DNA of 64,000 nucleotides, taken from contig CAIWHK010000065.1 of the NCBI GenBank assembly GCA_903912525.1, positions 1 to 64,000 of the forward strand, written 5' to 3'. Numbering within the stretch: the stretch's first letter is position 1; each line of letters starts with the position of its first letter. A program made the position numbers and the translations under genes. This DNA is from an uncultured bacterium (lineage in GTDB: Bacteria; Krumholzibacteriota; Krumholzibacteriia; LZORAL124-64-63). The notes under the pieces were generated by a model. The model made no database searches. It worked only from the letters and a program-made list of their open reading frames with translations, and had not been told where the DNA came from. Shown piece after piece: positions 7,140 through 15,151 of the stretch.

Positions 7140-7169
7140 TTGACTTACTGTGCGCGACACAGTACTGTG
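7140..7169 (+). promoter_or_regulatory. padR promoter with PadR-type operator
   Basis: TTGACT (7140-7145), 17 bases, TACTGT (7163-7168). The inverted repeat TACTGTG-CGCGA-CACAGTA (7146-7164) fills the spacer and runs into a perfect 12-base palindrome CACAGTACTGTG (7158-7169) over the -10. PadR regulators bind such TACTGT-type repeats and repress their own operons. The predicted start point is next to the ATG at 7176, and no ribosome site is present, so the transcript is probably leaderless. Confidence 0.72.
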
Positions 7170-7175
7170 TACCCC

Positions 7176-7511
7176 ATGGCAGACACAGACGCATTCAACA
7201 AGCTGGAGCTCGAACTCCGGCGCGGGGTGGTGGTCCTGGCCACGCTCTCCCAGCTGCGCACGCCGCGGTACGGGTACGAGCTGCGCCAGGCCCTCGCCGA
7301 CAAGGGCATGCCCATCGAAGAGGGCACGCTGTACCCGCTGCTGCGTCGCCTGGAGACGCAGGGCCTGCTGAAGAGCGAGTGGAAGATCGAGGACGGGCCG
7401 CCGCGGCGCTACTACGCGCTGAATGCGGACGGTCGCAAACTGCTCAAGAGGCTTACCGCGTCGTGGCAGGGGATGAACGACGCCATGGGCCGCCTCCTGG
7501 ACGAGGAATGA
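7176..7511 (+). CDS. PadR-family transcriptional regulator
   Basis: A 111-residue winged-helix repressor. The PadR signature is clear: 'RGVVVLATLSQLRTPRYGYELRQAL', 'IEEGTLYPLLRRLETQGLLKSEW' and the wing 'GPPRRYYALNADGRKLL'. These proteins sense small ligands or envelope stress and repress adjacent membrane-protein genes. The ATG at 7176 directly follows the -10 box without a Shine-Dalgarno sequence, implying leaderless translation. The stop codon overlaps the ATG at 7508 of the next gene by the ATGA arrangement, so the pair is translationally coupled and probably autoregulated through the palindrome at 7146-7169. Confidence 0.93.
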   Translation: MADTDAFNKLELELRRGVVVLATLSQLRTPRYGYELRQALADKGMPIEEGTLYPLLRRLETQGLLKSEWKIEDGPPRRYYALNADGRKLLKRLTASWQGMNDAMGRLLDEE

Positions 7512-7513
7512 AC

Positions 7514-8485
7514 ATGAACGCACACGAGTTGATCGAATCCTACGTCGCCGATGTCGCCGCGCGCCTGCCCCGCAGGCAGCGCAACGACGTGGCGTTCGAG
7601 CTGCGCTCATTGCTGAACGAGGAACTGCAGGGCCGCGCCGCCGATTCCGGGCGCGAGGCCGACCCGGCCATGGCCCTTGAGATTTTGCAGTCATTCGGCC
7701 GCCCGGCGGACGTGGCTGCGCGCTACCAGCCCACGCTGACCATCATCGATCCCGTGGACGGGCGGCCGTTCCTGCGCCTGTCGACGATCGGGTTGGTCGT
7801 CATCTGGAGCGTCGGCCTGCTGGCGTACCTGTGGCAGCCGGTCGCCTCGGGCGGCAACATCATCGGGGCGCTCAGCCAGTGGTGGGGCCGTGTTGTGGTT
7901 CAGTCGCTGTGGTGGCCGGGCGTGCTGGTGACGAGCTACGGCCTGGCCACGGCGGCGCGCCGCCGCCGGCCGCAGGCCGAGGTGTGGACGGCGAAGTCGG
8001 TTGACCGCGACCAGGTGAACCGCGGGGCGCTGTCCCTGGGTGTTGTCGGCATCGTGTGCGGATCCTTCGCGCTCGTCAGGCCCAGCGCGATCCTGGACAT
8101 CTTCTGGGGCGGGCGCGCGGCGCAGGTCGCCACCGACGCGCTCACGTACACCGAGGCGTTCCGCCACGGGGCGGCGCCGTGGATGCTGGCGCTCCTCTTC
8201 CTGAACGCCCCGCTGCTGGCCGCTGTCGTGGTCAAGGGCCGCTGGTCCCGGACGCTGCGCCGCCTGGAAACGCTCCACGGCCTGGTGACCAGCGCGGTGC
8301 TGACGTGGGGCGTGCTGGCCGGGCCGGTGTTCATGGCGCCCAGCAGCGACCGGCCCATGCGGTTCGCCATGGCCGTGACGGTTGTCTGGCTGCTGGGCGA
8401 CATGGTTGTGAGGCGGTTCCGCGGCGTGCGGCCGGCGCCGTCCGTGGCCGGCGGCTACGGCGGGACCGCAGCATCCGATGGCTGA
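7514..8485 (+). CDS. PadR-associated membrane protein with N-terminal HAAS-like domain
   Basis: About 323 residues. The N-terminal 70 residues are cytosolic and helical ('NAHELIESYVADVAARLPRRQRNDVAFELRSLLNEEL...ALEILQSFGRPADVAARYQP'), the HAAS-type permease-prefix domain that commonly accompanies PadR genes. Four to six hydrophobic helices follow (for example around residues 90-110, 140-160, 180-200, 220-250 and 260-290). GAGGA at 7503-7507 favours the ATG at 7514, though 7508 is also in frame and overlaps the padR stop. Probably a signalling or stress membrane protein controlled by PadR; no enzymatic motif seen. Confidence 0.82.
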   Translation: MNAHELIESYVADVAARLPRRQRNDVAFELRSLLNEELQGRAADSGREADPAMALEILQSFGRPADVAARYQPTLTIIDPVDGRPFLRLSTIGLVVIWSVGLLAYLWQPVASGGNIIGALSQWWGRVVVQSLWWPGVLVTSYGLATAARRRRPQAEVWTAKSVDRDQVNRGALSLGVVGIVCGSFALVRPSAILDIFWGGRAAQVATDALTYTEAFRHGAAPWMLALLFLNAPLLAAVVVKGRWSRTLRRLETLHGLVTSAVLTWGVLAGPVFMAPSSDRPMRFAMAVTVVWLLGDMVVRRFRGVRPAPSVAGGYGGTAASDG

Positions 8486-9032
8486 CCGCTGCGTCGCGCT
8501 CCTGCGGGGGATCAACGTCGGCACGGCGAAGCGCATCGCGATGGCCGACCTGCGGGCGCTGGTCGAAGGGCTCGGATATGGCGATGTCCGCACCCTGCTC
8601 AACAGCGGCAATGTTGTGTTCAGTGCGGGCGCGGGCGGAGGCGCCGGCTCGGCGCGTGACGCCGCCGCCCGCATCGAGAAGGCCATCGCGTCGGAGTTGG
8701 GCGTGTCCACGCGGGTCGTGGTTCTGAAGGGAAAGGACCTGGCCGCGGCGGTGCGCGACAATCCGTTGGCGGATGCGGCCAGGGATCCATCGCGGCTGGT
8801 ACTCCTGGCCGCCACCGACAGGAAGCTGCTGGCCCGGCTCAAGCCCCTGCTCGAGCAAGCCTGGGCGCCCGAGGCGATCGCCATTGGTCCCCACGTGGCC
8901 TACCTCTGGTGCGCTAAAGGAATTTCCGACAGCCGCCTCGGGGCCGCGGCCGGGCGGTTGCTGGGTGAGGACAGCACCGCCCGCAACCTGGCGACGATGA
9001 CGAAGCTGGTCGCGCTGCTCGAAAACGGGTAG
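8478..9032 (+). CDS. DUF1697 family protein
   Basis: A 184-residue cytosolic protein. The start 'MADRCVALLRGINVG' and 'LNSGNVVFSAG' are the diagnostic strings of DUF1697, an alpha/beta fold with two ferredoxin-like halves and no established function. Relatives are widespread single genes in bacteria. It overlaps the end of the previous membrane-protein gene by eight bases, so it likely belongs to the PadR transcript. Confidence 0.9.
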   Translation: MADRCVALLRGINVGTAKRIAMADLRALVEGLGYGDVRTLLNSGNVVFSAGAGGGAGSARDAAARIEKAIASELGVSTRVVVLKGKDLAAAVRDNPLADAARDPSRLVLLAATDRKLLARLKPLLEQAWAPEAIAIGPHVAYLWCAKGISDSRLGAAAGRLLGEDSTARNLATMTKLVALLENG

Positions 9033-9072
9033 GATCGGGCGGACACGGCCCAAACCCGTACGGAGGCGCTCC

Positions 9073-9483
9073 ATGACATCCGCCAGGCAGGTCGTTGGGC
9101 TATTGGGCGCGCTGGCGCTGTTTGTCCTGGCCTGTGGTTGCGCCGGCAACCGGCCTGCGCCGTCATCGTCGGAGATCAGCGAGGCGCCGCACCGGCATCG
9201 CGCCGTCGAGTTGAAAAGGGGCGCGGATGTCTGCGCCCTGCTTGCCTCCGGCGAATCCCTGTGCGGCGAAGTCATCACGCTGTCCGCCGACTCCGTTGCG
9301 ATCGGCATCGTGGACAGCCCCCACCCCGACGGCCGCATGGTCGCCCGCGCCGACATCGTCGAGCTCTCGCGGCGTGACGACGGCGGGCTGGGCTCCATCG
9401 TCGGCAGCCTCATTCTCCTGGTGGGAGTGACCGCCATCGGGCTGATTGGGCTGTTCCTGGCGTTCCCGCCCAACTTCGGCTGA
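9073..9483 (+). CDS. Sm-like-barrel lipoprotein/membrane protein (paralogue B)
   Basis: A 136-residue protein with a lipoprotein-like export signal ending in 'LACGCAGN' (lipobox cysteine near residue 22). The Sm-like segment is 'VELKRGADVCALLASGESLCGEVITLSADSVAIGIV...ARADIVELSRR', followed by one C-terminal membrane helix (LGSIVGSLILLVGVTAIGLIGLFLAF). The architecture matches the proteins at 5948, 10280 and 14632. GGAGG sits just upstream of the ATG. Role unknown; it is probably anchored in the envelope. Confidence 0.7.
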   Translation: MTSARQVVGLLGALALFVLACGCAGNRPAPSSSEISEAPHRHRAVELKRGADVCALLASGESLCGEVITLSADSVAIGIVDSPHPDGRMVARADIVELSRRDDGGLGSIVGSLILLVGVTAIGLIGLFLAFPPNFG

Positions 9484-9509
9484 ACCGGAAGGTCATGGAG
9501 GAGGATCGC

Positions 9510-9950
9510 ATGAAGGTCATCGCCAGATTCCCCGACGTGTCGTCTGCCGAGATGGCGAAGTCGATGCTCGAGGCGCAGGAGATCGCCGCGTGGATTCCCG
9601 ACGCCAACCTGGCCGGGCTGGACTGGCGGTTGGGCACCGCGATCGGCGGCGTGCGCCTGCAGGTGGCCGACGAGGATGTCGAGGCGGCCACCGAACTGCT
9701 GGCGCTCGTGGCCGCGGCCGTCGATGAAACGGCACCATCGGACTATACCGACGACGAGATGTGCCCCCACTGCCGGTCGACGCACATCGGGCCCGACGAC
9801 CAGCGCAGGCTCCGGATGCTGACGCTGCTGGCGGCTCCGGTCGCCGTGGTCACGCTGCCGATGATGCTGATCAGGCGGGGCCGGGTGCGGTGCGGTGACT
9901 GCGGGCAGACCTGGCGGTCGGCGGCGCCGGAAGCGCAGGTGCGCGACTGA
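9510..9950 (+). CDS. DUF2007-type protein with zinc ribbon
   Basis: A 146-residue protein. The N-terminal 70 residues (MKVIARFPDVSSAEMAKSMLEAQEIAAWIPDANL..., 'GVRLQVADEDVEAATELL') match the ferredoxin-like DUF2007 'putative signal transducing' domain. A likely zinc-binding pair follows: 'CPHC' near residue 88 and 'CGDC' near residue 129, separated by a hydrophobic helix (LTLLAAPVAVVTLPMMLI) that may touch the membrane. GGAGGA before the ATG at 9510 decides this start over an in-frame ATG at 9495. The function is not established. Confidence 0.8.
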   Translation: MKVIARFPDVSSAEMAKSMLEAQEIAAWIPDANLAGLDWRLGTAIGGVRLQVADEDVEAATELLALVAAAVDETAPSDYTDDEMCPHCRSTHIGPDDQRRLRMLTLLAAPVAVVTLPMMLIRRGRVRCGDCGQTWRSAAPEAQVRD

Positions 9951-10037
9951 CGATTGGGGTTGATGGAGACGGCGGGCCCGTGGGATCCGTCGCCGTTGCA
10001 GGATCCACCATCGGGGGCATGAATCAGGAGGCAAGAG

Positions 10038-10283
10038 ATGATGACGACCTGGATCATCGTGCTGCATGTGGCGATCCTCGCGTTCCAGCTCATAGGCAGG
10101 CGGCTGTTCCCCCACCAGAAGCGCGCGGTTGGCGCCACCTACTTCGTACTGATGCCGATCGGCTTCACGCTGTTCACCAAGACGGACGCCTGGTTGACGT
10201 GCTCGATCGTCGCGGTCGCCCTTGTCTATATCCTGTACGCGGCAGAGCGCAGCGTTGTCGCCGCGGGCAAAGCGCAAGCATGA
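10038..10283 (+). CDS. Small integral membrane protein
   Basis: An 81-residue protein with three hydrophobic stretches: about residues 2-18, 31-47 and 53-69. AGGAGG just upstream is a strong ribosome site. Its stop overlaps the start of the lipoprotein gene at 10280 (ATGA), indicating translational coupling. No family recognised; likely inner membrane. Confidence 0.68.
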   Translation: MMTTWIIVLHVAILAFQLIGRRLFPHQKRAVGATYFVLMPIGFTLFTKTDAWLTCSIVAVALVYILYAAERSVVAAGKAQA

Positions 10284-10681
10284 CCTGCCGCTGCTGCCTG
10301 GTTGCGCTGCTGATCCTGGCCGCCGGCTGCTCGAGCTATCGCCGCGTGTTGGTGCCGGGCACCGAGGGCATGCGCGACGGCTTGCACGTCGACAGCGACG
10401 GCCGGCCGATCGCGACCGCCGTCGGCTCGTACGTCCGGGTGAAGCTGGCGTCGGACGAGACCGTGTCCGGGGAGCTGGCCGCCTGCGGCGTGGATTCCCT
10501 GACCCTGGTGCGGCCGCGTAACTACGCATTCGAGCAGCGGATGATCGCCGTCGGCGACGTGAAGGAAGTGCATGTCCTGGAAGAGGGCGGCGGGCGCATC
10601 CGGTTCACGCCAGCGGGCATCGCGTTGACGGCCGTCATCGCCACCTTCCTGCTGGCCGTCTCTCAGATCCGCTGGCAGTAG
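10280..10681 (+). CDS. Sm-like-barrel lipoprotein (paralogue C)
   Basis: A 133-residue lipoprotein: the signal MTCRCCLVALLILAAGC ends in a lipobox with the acceptor cysteine at residue 17. The Sm-like core reads 'VGSYVRVKLASDETVSGELAACGVDSLTLVRPRN...MIAVGDVKEVHVLEEG', and a C-terminal helix follows (TPAGIALTAVIATFLLAVSQ). Same plan as the genes at 5948, 9073 and 14632. Coupled to the small membrane protein upstream by a four-base overlap. Function unknown. Confidence 0.72.
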   Translation: MTCRCCLVALLILAAGCSSYRRVLVPGTEGMRDGLHVDSDGRPIATAVGSYVRVKLASDETVSGELAACGVDSLTLVRPRNYAFEQRMIAVGDVKEVHVLEEGGGRIRFTPAGIALTAVIATFLLAVSQIRWQ

Positions 10682-10734
10682 GCAGCAGCCGGCCGGCGCC
10701 AAGGTCGGCCCCCCTGATCGAAAGAGGAACTCCC

Positions 10735-11244
10735 GTGAAGAACATGCGTCCTGTCATCGCGCTGGCGGCCACGATCCTCTTGCTCGTGGCGGCCGGCGCC
10801 GCCCTGGGCCAGGAAGCCGCCGGCGACGCGGCCTTCATCACCCGCGTGAACGCCTTCGTCGACGAGTGGCACGCCGACGCCGCGCACGCGCGGTTGGCGT
10901 ACTTCGACAAGATCGCGCCCGACGGCGTCTACATCGGCACCGACAGGACCGAGCGCTGGCCGCGCGACGCGTTCAAGGCGTGGGCGGCGCGCTTCTTCGA
11001 GCGGCCGAGCGCGTGGTCGTTCACGGCGCGGCAGCGCAACGTCGCCTTCACGCCGGACCGCACGGTGATCTGGTTCGACGAGCAGCTCGACTCGGCGATG
11101 GGCGTGCTGCAGGCCTCGGGCGTGATGCGGGCGCGCGCGGGTGACGGCGGGTTCGAGATCGTCCACTACCAGTTGTCGATCGCGGTGCCCAACGACGTGC
11201 AGCCGAAGGTGTCGGAACTGATCAAGGAGTTCGAGTCGAAATGA
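10735..11244 (+). CDS. Exported SnoaL/NTF2-like protein
   Basis: A 169-residue protein with a signal peptide (residues 1-25, ending AALGQ). The mature part fits the NTF2/SnoaL cone fold: 'DAAFITRVNAFVDEWHADAAHARLAYFDKIAPDGVYIGTDRTERWPRDAFKAW' and 'FEIVHYQLSIAVPND'. Such proteins bind small ligands or have isomerase activity; many periplasmic ones have no known role. GAGGA before the GTG at 10735 supports this start. Its stop overlaps the next start (ATGA at 11241), so it is coupled to the CoA-binding protein. Confidence 0.82.
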   Translation: MKNMRPVIALAATILLLVAAGAALGQEAAGDAAFITRVNAFVDEWHADAAHARLAYFDKIAPDGVYIGTDRTERWPRDAFKAWAARFFERPSAWSFTARQRNVAFTPDRTVIWFDEQLDSAMGVLQASGVMRARAGDGGFEIVHYQLSIAVPNDVQPKVSELIKEFESK

Positions 11245-11711
11245 GCGCCCCAACACCGCCATCGGTGGCCGCCTTCCTGGCCGGCAAGCGCATCGTCGTC
11301 GCTGGTGTCTCGCGTTCGGGCAAGACGCCGGCCAATGCCATCTTCCGGCGCCTGCGCGAGACCGGGCACGAGGTGATCCCGGTCAATCCGCAGGCCACCG
11401 AGGTGGAGGGCGTCACCTGCCACGCCGATGTGCGCGCCGTGCCCGGCGTCATCGACGGCGTGATGGTGGTGACGCACCCGGCCGTGGCGGCCGATGTCGT
11501 GCGCGGCGCCATCGAGAAGGGCGCGCGGCACATCTGGTTCCATCGTTCGTTCGGCGAGGGCAGCGTGTCGACCGAGGCGCTGGCGGCGTGTCGCGAAGGC
11601 AGCATCGAGCCGATCGTCGGCGGGTGCCCGCTGATGTATTGCCGGCCGGTGGACCCGTTCCACCGGTTCTTCCGCTGGTGGCTGCACCTGCAGCATCGCA
11701 TTCCCGGCTAG
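11241..11711 (+). CDS. CoA-binding domain protein (YccU-like)
   Basis: A 156-residue cytosolic Rossmann-fold protein of the CoA-binding type found alone (YccU) or at the N-terminus of acyl-CoA synthetases. Signature strings are 'KRIVVAGVSRSGKTPANAIFRRLRETGHEVIPVNPQATEVEG' and 'DGVMVVTHPAVAADVVRGAIEKGARHIWFHRSFGEGS', then 'PIVGGCPLMYC'. It probably binds CoA or a nucleotide; no reaction is established for YccU. Confidence 0.88.
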   Translation: MSAPTPPSVAAFLAGKRIVVAGVSRSGKTPANAIFRRLRETGHEVIPVNPQATEVEGVTCHADVRAVPGVIDGVMVVTHPAVAADVVRGAIEKGARHIWFHRSFGEGSVSTEALAACREGSIEPIVGGCPLMYCRPVDPFHRFFRWWLHLQHRIPG

Positions 11712-11850
11712 GCCCCGGGCGACCGGCGGAAATGAACATCTTCCTCCGTTTCCCGTCGAGTGACGCGATCACGAGGCGGCGCGCGCCATTCTGTCGTAAC
11801 GTATCCGGCCCGATGACGCAGGGTGGGTCGGCGCACGGCAGGCGGAATCC

Positions 11851-12444
11851 ATGATCATGACCGCATTGATGTACCTGATGGCGATCGGCGTCGGTGTGTA
11901 TGCCGTGATCGCCTATGCCTTCAATCCGCTGGGGGCCCTCGTGCACCCGGCCATGAAGGCGAACTTCGTCGCGCACCCCGTCGGCATCTACACGCATGTG
12001 TTCGCGTCGACGGTCGCGCTGGTTCTGGGACCATTCCAGTTCTCGGCCAAGTTGCGCCGGCGCAACCTCGAGCTGCACCGCCGGCTGGGCAGCACCTACC
12101 TGATGTGCGTGCTGGTCGGCGGCCTGGCTGGGCTCTACATGGCGTTCTTCGCGTTCGGCGGCCTGGTGTCGTCGCTCGGCTTCGGCCTGCTGGCCGTCCT
12201 CTGGATCACCACCGGCGTGATGGGCACCGTGACGATCGCCCGCCACGATCCGGAAGGCCATCGCCGGTGGATGATCCGCAATTTTGCCCTCACGTTTGCC
12301 GCCGTGACGCTGCGCATCTACCTGCCGGTTTCACTGGCGACACACCTGGATTTCACGCGCGCGTACCCGGTCATCGCCTGGCTGTGCTGGGTGCCGAACC
12401 TGGCCGTGGCCGAGTGGATGTACGTCCGTCGAAAGGTTGCCTGA
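11851..12444 (+). CDS. DUF2306-type multispan membrane protein
   Basis: A 197-residue protein with six or so membrane segments. 'FVAHPVGIYTHVFASTVALVLGPFQFSAKLRRRNLELHRRLGSTYLMCVLVGGLAGLYMAF' and 'HDPEGHRRWMIRNFALTFAAVTLR' are typical of DUF2306. The conserved histidines (H in HPVG, HRRLG, HRRWM) resemble metal or heme ligands in this family. Biochemical role unknown. The next gene starts three bases after its stop. Confidence 0.85.
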   Translation: MIMTALMYLMAIGVGVYAVIAYAFNPLGALVHPAMKANFVAHPVGIYTHVFASTVALVLGPFQFSAKLRRRNLELHRRLGSTYLMCVLVGGLAGLYMAFFAFGGLVSSLGFGLLAVLWITTGVMGTVTIARHDPEGHRRWMIRNFALTFAAVTLRIYLPVSLATHLDFTRAYPVIAWLCWVPNLAVAEWMYVRRKVA

Positions 12445-12446
12445 CC

Positions 12447-12896
12447 ATGGCCGCGAACACCGTCCGCCTGCATCGCGTGCTCCGCGCGACGCCCGAGCGC
12501 ATCTACCGCGCGTTCCTCGACGCCGACGCCAACGGCAAGTGGCTGCCGCCGTATGGGTTCACCTGCAAGGTGCACCACCTCGACGCCCGCGTGGGCGGTA
12601 CGTACAAGATGTCGTTCACGAACTTCTCGAGCGGCAGCAGCCACACGTTCGGCGGCACCTACATCGAACTGGTGCCGAACGAGCTCATCCGCAACACCGA
12701 CCAGTTCGACGATCCGAACCTGCCGTGCAGCATGATCACCACGGTGCGGCTGAAGAAGGTGTCGTGCGGCACCGACGTGGACATCGTGCAGGAGGGGATC
12801 CCGGAGATGATCCCGACCGAAGCGTGCTACCTGGGGTGGCAGGAGTCGCTGGCCCAGTTGGCGCTGCTGGTCGAGCCCGAGATCCCGGACCAATAG
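12447..12896 (+). CDS. SRPBCC/AHSA1-type protein
   Basis: A 149-residue helix-grip protein of the activator-of-Hsp90-ATPase-like (AHSA1/START) superfamily. The opening 'VRLHRVLRATPERIYRAFLDADANGKWLPPYGFTCKV' and 'GGTYKMSFTNFSSGSSHTFGGTYIELVPNELIRNTD' are characteristic, as is the C-terminal helix 'GWQESLAQLALLVE'. These proteins bind hydrophobic ligands in a cavity; no substrate can be named. Cytosolic, and probably cotranscribed with the DUF2306 gene three bases upstream. Confidence 0.9.
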   Translation: MAANTVRLHRVLRATPERIYRAFLDADANGKWLPPYGFTCKVHHLDARVGGTYKMSFTNFSSGSSHTFGGTYIELVPNELIRNTDQFDDPNLPCSMITTVRLKKVSCGTDVDIVQEGIPEMIPTEACYLGWQESLAQLALLVEPEIPDQ

Positions 12897-13236
12897 GCGC
12901 CCATCGCCGCCGCGACGGCGATGCGTGACGACCGCAAAATAACATTCAAAAGCTCTTATTTGCGACCCCGGTGGGAGGCTGCCGGGGTATTCCGCCGCAC
13001 GGAACGTACAAATTGCATTGCGATGTAACCTGTTGGTTTGCAACAGATTGGTGCCGGTCCGGCCGGTTGCCCCGCCGCCGTGAAACCCACTTCTGCACCT
13101 ATCCCCGCCCGCACCCGTAATTGATGGTCTCCGCACCTTGGCGCACGACGCAGGTTGCCCCATTCCGTGAAACACCACGGGCCGCAACTGCGACACCCAC
13201 GCAGAGACGTCAGCCAGGGTTGGAAGGGCCGACAGC
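12897..13236. other. Gene-free stretch before the DUF6438 gene
   Basis: No convincing gene. The left part (12935-12965) is locally AT-rich. CTGTTG-GTTTG-CAACAG at 13030-13046 is a short hairpin without a T-run. I see no clear promoter, but the region must carry the start signals for the gene at 13237. Confidence 0.5.
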
Positions 13237-13764
13237 ATGAGAGTCCGACAGATCGTCGCCGTGGCCGCCGTGGTCCTTCTTGCCGCGGGACAGGGCCTGG
13301 CCCAGGACGAGAGCTTCCCGCCTGACGACATCCACATCCGCCTCGAGCGCACACCGTGCCAGGGCAAGTGCCCGACGTACACGATCGACATCGACGGCAA
13401 CGGCCGGGTGACGTACGAAGGCATCCAGTGGGTGTCGACGCTCGGCACGCACACATGGCAGGTGCCCGAGGAAGATGTCGTAGACCTCGTGAACCGCTTC
13501 CTGGACGCCCACTTCTTCGACGCGGCGCCCGCGTATCGTGCGGACGAACCCCTGCCGGCGACGGCCGACGGCGTCGCGCGCGCGCCGGGTGCGCGGTTGA
13601 CCTTGAACCTCGGTGCGAAATCCCATACGGTGTTGTTGTCCGCTGATTATCCTGAGGAACTGGCCCTGCTGCCCATGAATGTCGACGATGCGGCACAGGT
13701 GGCGGGGCGCGGGCGCTCGCACGCGCCGAAGGGCTCGGCTGTTGGACCGGCTTCCACCCAGTAG
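13237..13764 (+). CDS. Exported DUF6438-like protein
   Basis: A 175-residue protein with a signal peptide (residues 1-22, cleavage after GLAQ). The core '[31 protein letters not shown]' is the hallmark of DUF6438: two cysteines in a C-x3-C loop and a beta strand ending in Y-x-G. It continues with '[26 protein letters not shown]'. The C-terminal 35 residues look disordered. Family function unknown; the cysteines may form a disulfide in the periplasm. GGAAGGG precedes the ATG. Confidence 0.83.
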   Translation: MRVRQIVAVAAVVLLAAGQGLAQDESFPPDDIHIRLERTPCQGKCPTYTIDIDGNGRVTYEGIQWVSTLGTHTWQVPEEDVVDLVNRFLDAHFFDAAPAYRADEPLPATADGVARAPGARLTLNLGAKSHTVLLSADYPEELALLPMNVDDAAQVAGRGRSHAPKGSAVGPASTQ

Positions 13765-13925
13765 CCTCGAACATTCATGGCGTGGGCCGCGTCTTCTGCG
13801 CAGCCCGCACCACCATCGGTATCTCCCTGGACAGTTTCACCCCCGCCGGCGCCCGGGCACGTGGCGAACGACGCCATGCTCACGCTGACGGTCGTCGACC
13901 TGTTGTTGTCGCTAAGGAGAAGAAC

Positions 13926-14615
13926 ATGAAATCCACCTACGCGGAATTCTTCGGAACCTTCTGGCTGGTCCTCGGCGGCTGCGGCAGCGCGGTCCTGGCG
14001 GCGGCGTTTCCCGGCGTGGGCATCGGGCTGCTGGGCGTGTCGCTGGCGTTCGGCCTGACCGTGCTGACGATGGCGTTCGCCATCGGCCACATCTCCGGTT
14101 GCCACCTGAACCCGGCCGTCTCGATCGGGCTGTGGGCCGGCGGGCGCTTCCCGGCCGGGAAGCTGCTGCCCTACATCGTCGCGCAGGTCCTGGGCGGCAT
14201 CGTGGCCGGCGGCGTGCTCTTCGTCATCGCCAGCGGCAAGCAGGGCTTCGACGTGGCGGCGGGCTTCGCCTCGAACGGCTACGGCGCGCATTCGCCGGGC
14301 GGCTACAGCCTGCTGGCGGCGCTGGTCACCGAAGTGGTGATGACGATGATGTTCCTCGTGGTCATCCTCGGCGCCACCGACAAGCGCGCGCCGCAGGGCC
14401 TGGCGCCGGTCGCCATCGGCCTGTGCCTGACGCTCATCCACCTGGTCAGCATCCCGGTCACGAACACGTCGGTGAACCCGGCGCGCAGCACCGGCGTTGC
14501 GGTGTTCGTGGGCGGCTGGGCCATCGCGCAGCTGTGGCTGTTCTGGGTGGCGCCGATCGTGGGCGGCGTGCTGGGGGCGGGCGTGTATCGCCTTATCGGG
14601 CGCGAAACGAAATAG
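13926..14615 (+). CDS. aqpZ: Aquaporin Z
   Basis: A 229-residue water channel of the MIP family in the inner membrane, with six transmembrane helices and two half-helices. Both NPA boxes are intact: '[13 protein letters not shown]' (about residue 62) and '[13 protein letters not shown]' (about 183). The surrounding string '[17 protein letters not shown]' contains the histidine, threonine and arginine of the AqpZ-type narrow selectivity filter, so it is a water rather than glycerol channel. AAGGAG eight bases before the ATG at 13926 sets the start; the longer open frame upstream is not coding-like. Confidence 0.96.
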   Translation: MKSTYAEFFGTFWLVLGGCGSAVLAAAFPGVGIGLLGVSLAFGLTVLTMAFAIGHISGCHLNPAVSIGLWAGGRFPAGKLLPYIVAQVLGGIVAGGVLFVIASGKQGFDVAAGFASNGYGAHSPGGYSLLAALVTEVVMTMMFLVVILGATDKRAPQGLAPVAIGLCLTLIHLVSIPVTNTSVNPARSTGVAVFVGGWAIAQLWLFWVAPIVGGVLGAGVYRLIGRETK

Positions 14616-14631
14616 CGCGAGGAACGACTCG

Positions 14632-15141
14632 ATGAGATCCGGGCAGCAGGCCTCGCCGGCGGCGGGCGTTTTCGTCGCTCGCCGTCGGGTGATGATCGCG
14701 GCGCTTCTGCTCATGACCTGCATGGTCCTTGGCGGCTGCGCGCAGACATATTACCGGGTTCGCCTGCCTGACGGGCGCGCGTCGGTCGAGGAAGCAGCGC
14801 CGCAGGAAGGCGCCGTGGGCACGTTCACCGAGACGCCCATCGGGGCGGTTCCCGGGACGAGGGTGCTTGCGGTCGGCGACAACGCCCGACTCACGCTCAC
14901 CTCGGGTCGCCGCGCCAAGGGCCTGGTCCGGGCCGTGGGTGACACCATCCTGCTGCAGGGTGTGCACCGGAACGCGACGTACATCGACGTGATCCCGGCG
15001 CGCACCGTGACGCGGGTGGAGTTGGCGGGCAAGCCGATGACGCCGATCGAGAAGAGCATCATGTTCCTGGGTGTGCCGGCGCTGGTGGGTGTCTTCATCT
15101 TTGCCGGCTGGCTGGCGCTGGCCGGGTCGGGCCTGGACTAG
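14632..15141 (+). CDS. Sm-like-barrel lipoprotein (paralogue D)
   Basis: A 169-residue lipoprotein. A long basic N-terminal tail leads to the hydrophobic segment and lipobox 'MTCMVLGGC' (cysteine near residue 36). The Sm-like core is 'VGDNARLTLTSGRRAKGLVRAVGDTILLQG...DVIPARTVTRVELAG', followed by one membrane helix (IMFLGVPALVGVFIFAGWLAL). This shares its layout with the genes at 5948, 9073 and 10280. GAGGA about nine bases upstream supports the ATG at 14632. Function unknown. Confidence 0.7.
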   Translation: MRSGQQASPAAGVFVARRRVMIAALLLMTCMVLGGCAQTYYRVRLPDGRASVEEAAPQEGAVGTFTETPIGAVPGTRVLAVGDNARLTLTSGRRAKGLVRAVGDTILLQGVHRNATYIDVIPARTVTRVELAGKPMTPIEKSIMFLGVPALVGVFIFAGWLALAGSGLD

Positions 15142-15151
15142 GGGGGTGGCG

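Noticed and set aside
8331-10529. Long minus-strand open frame across 8.3-10.5 kb
   Set aside because: It opposes five well-supported plus-strand genes and reads as low-complexity Arg/Pro/Gly.
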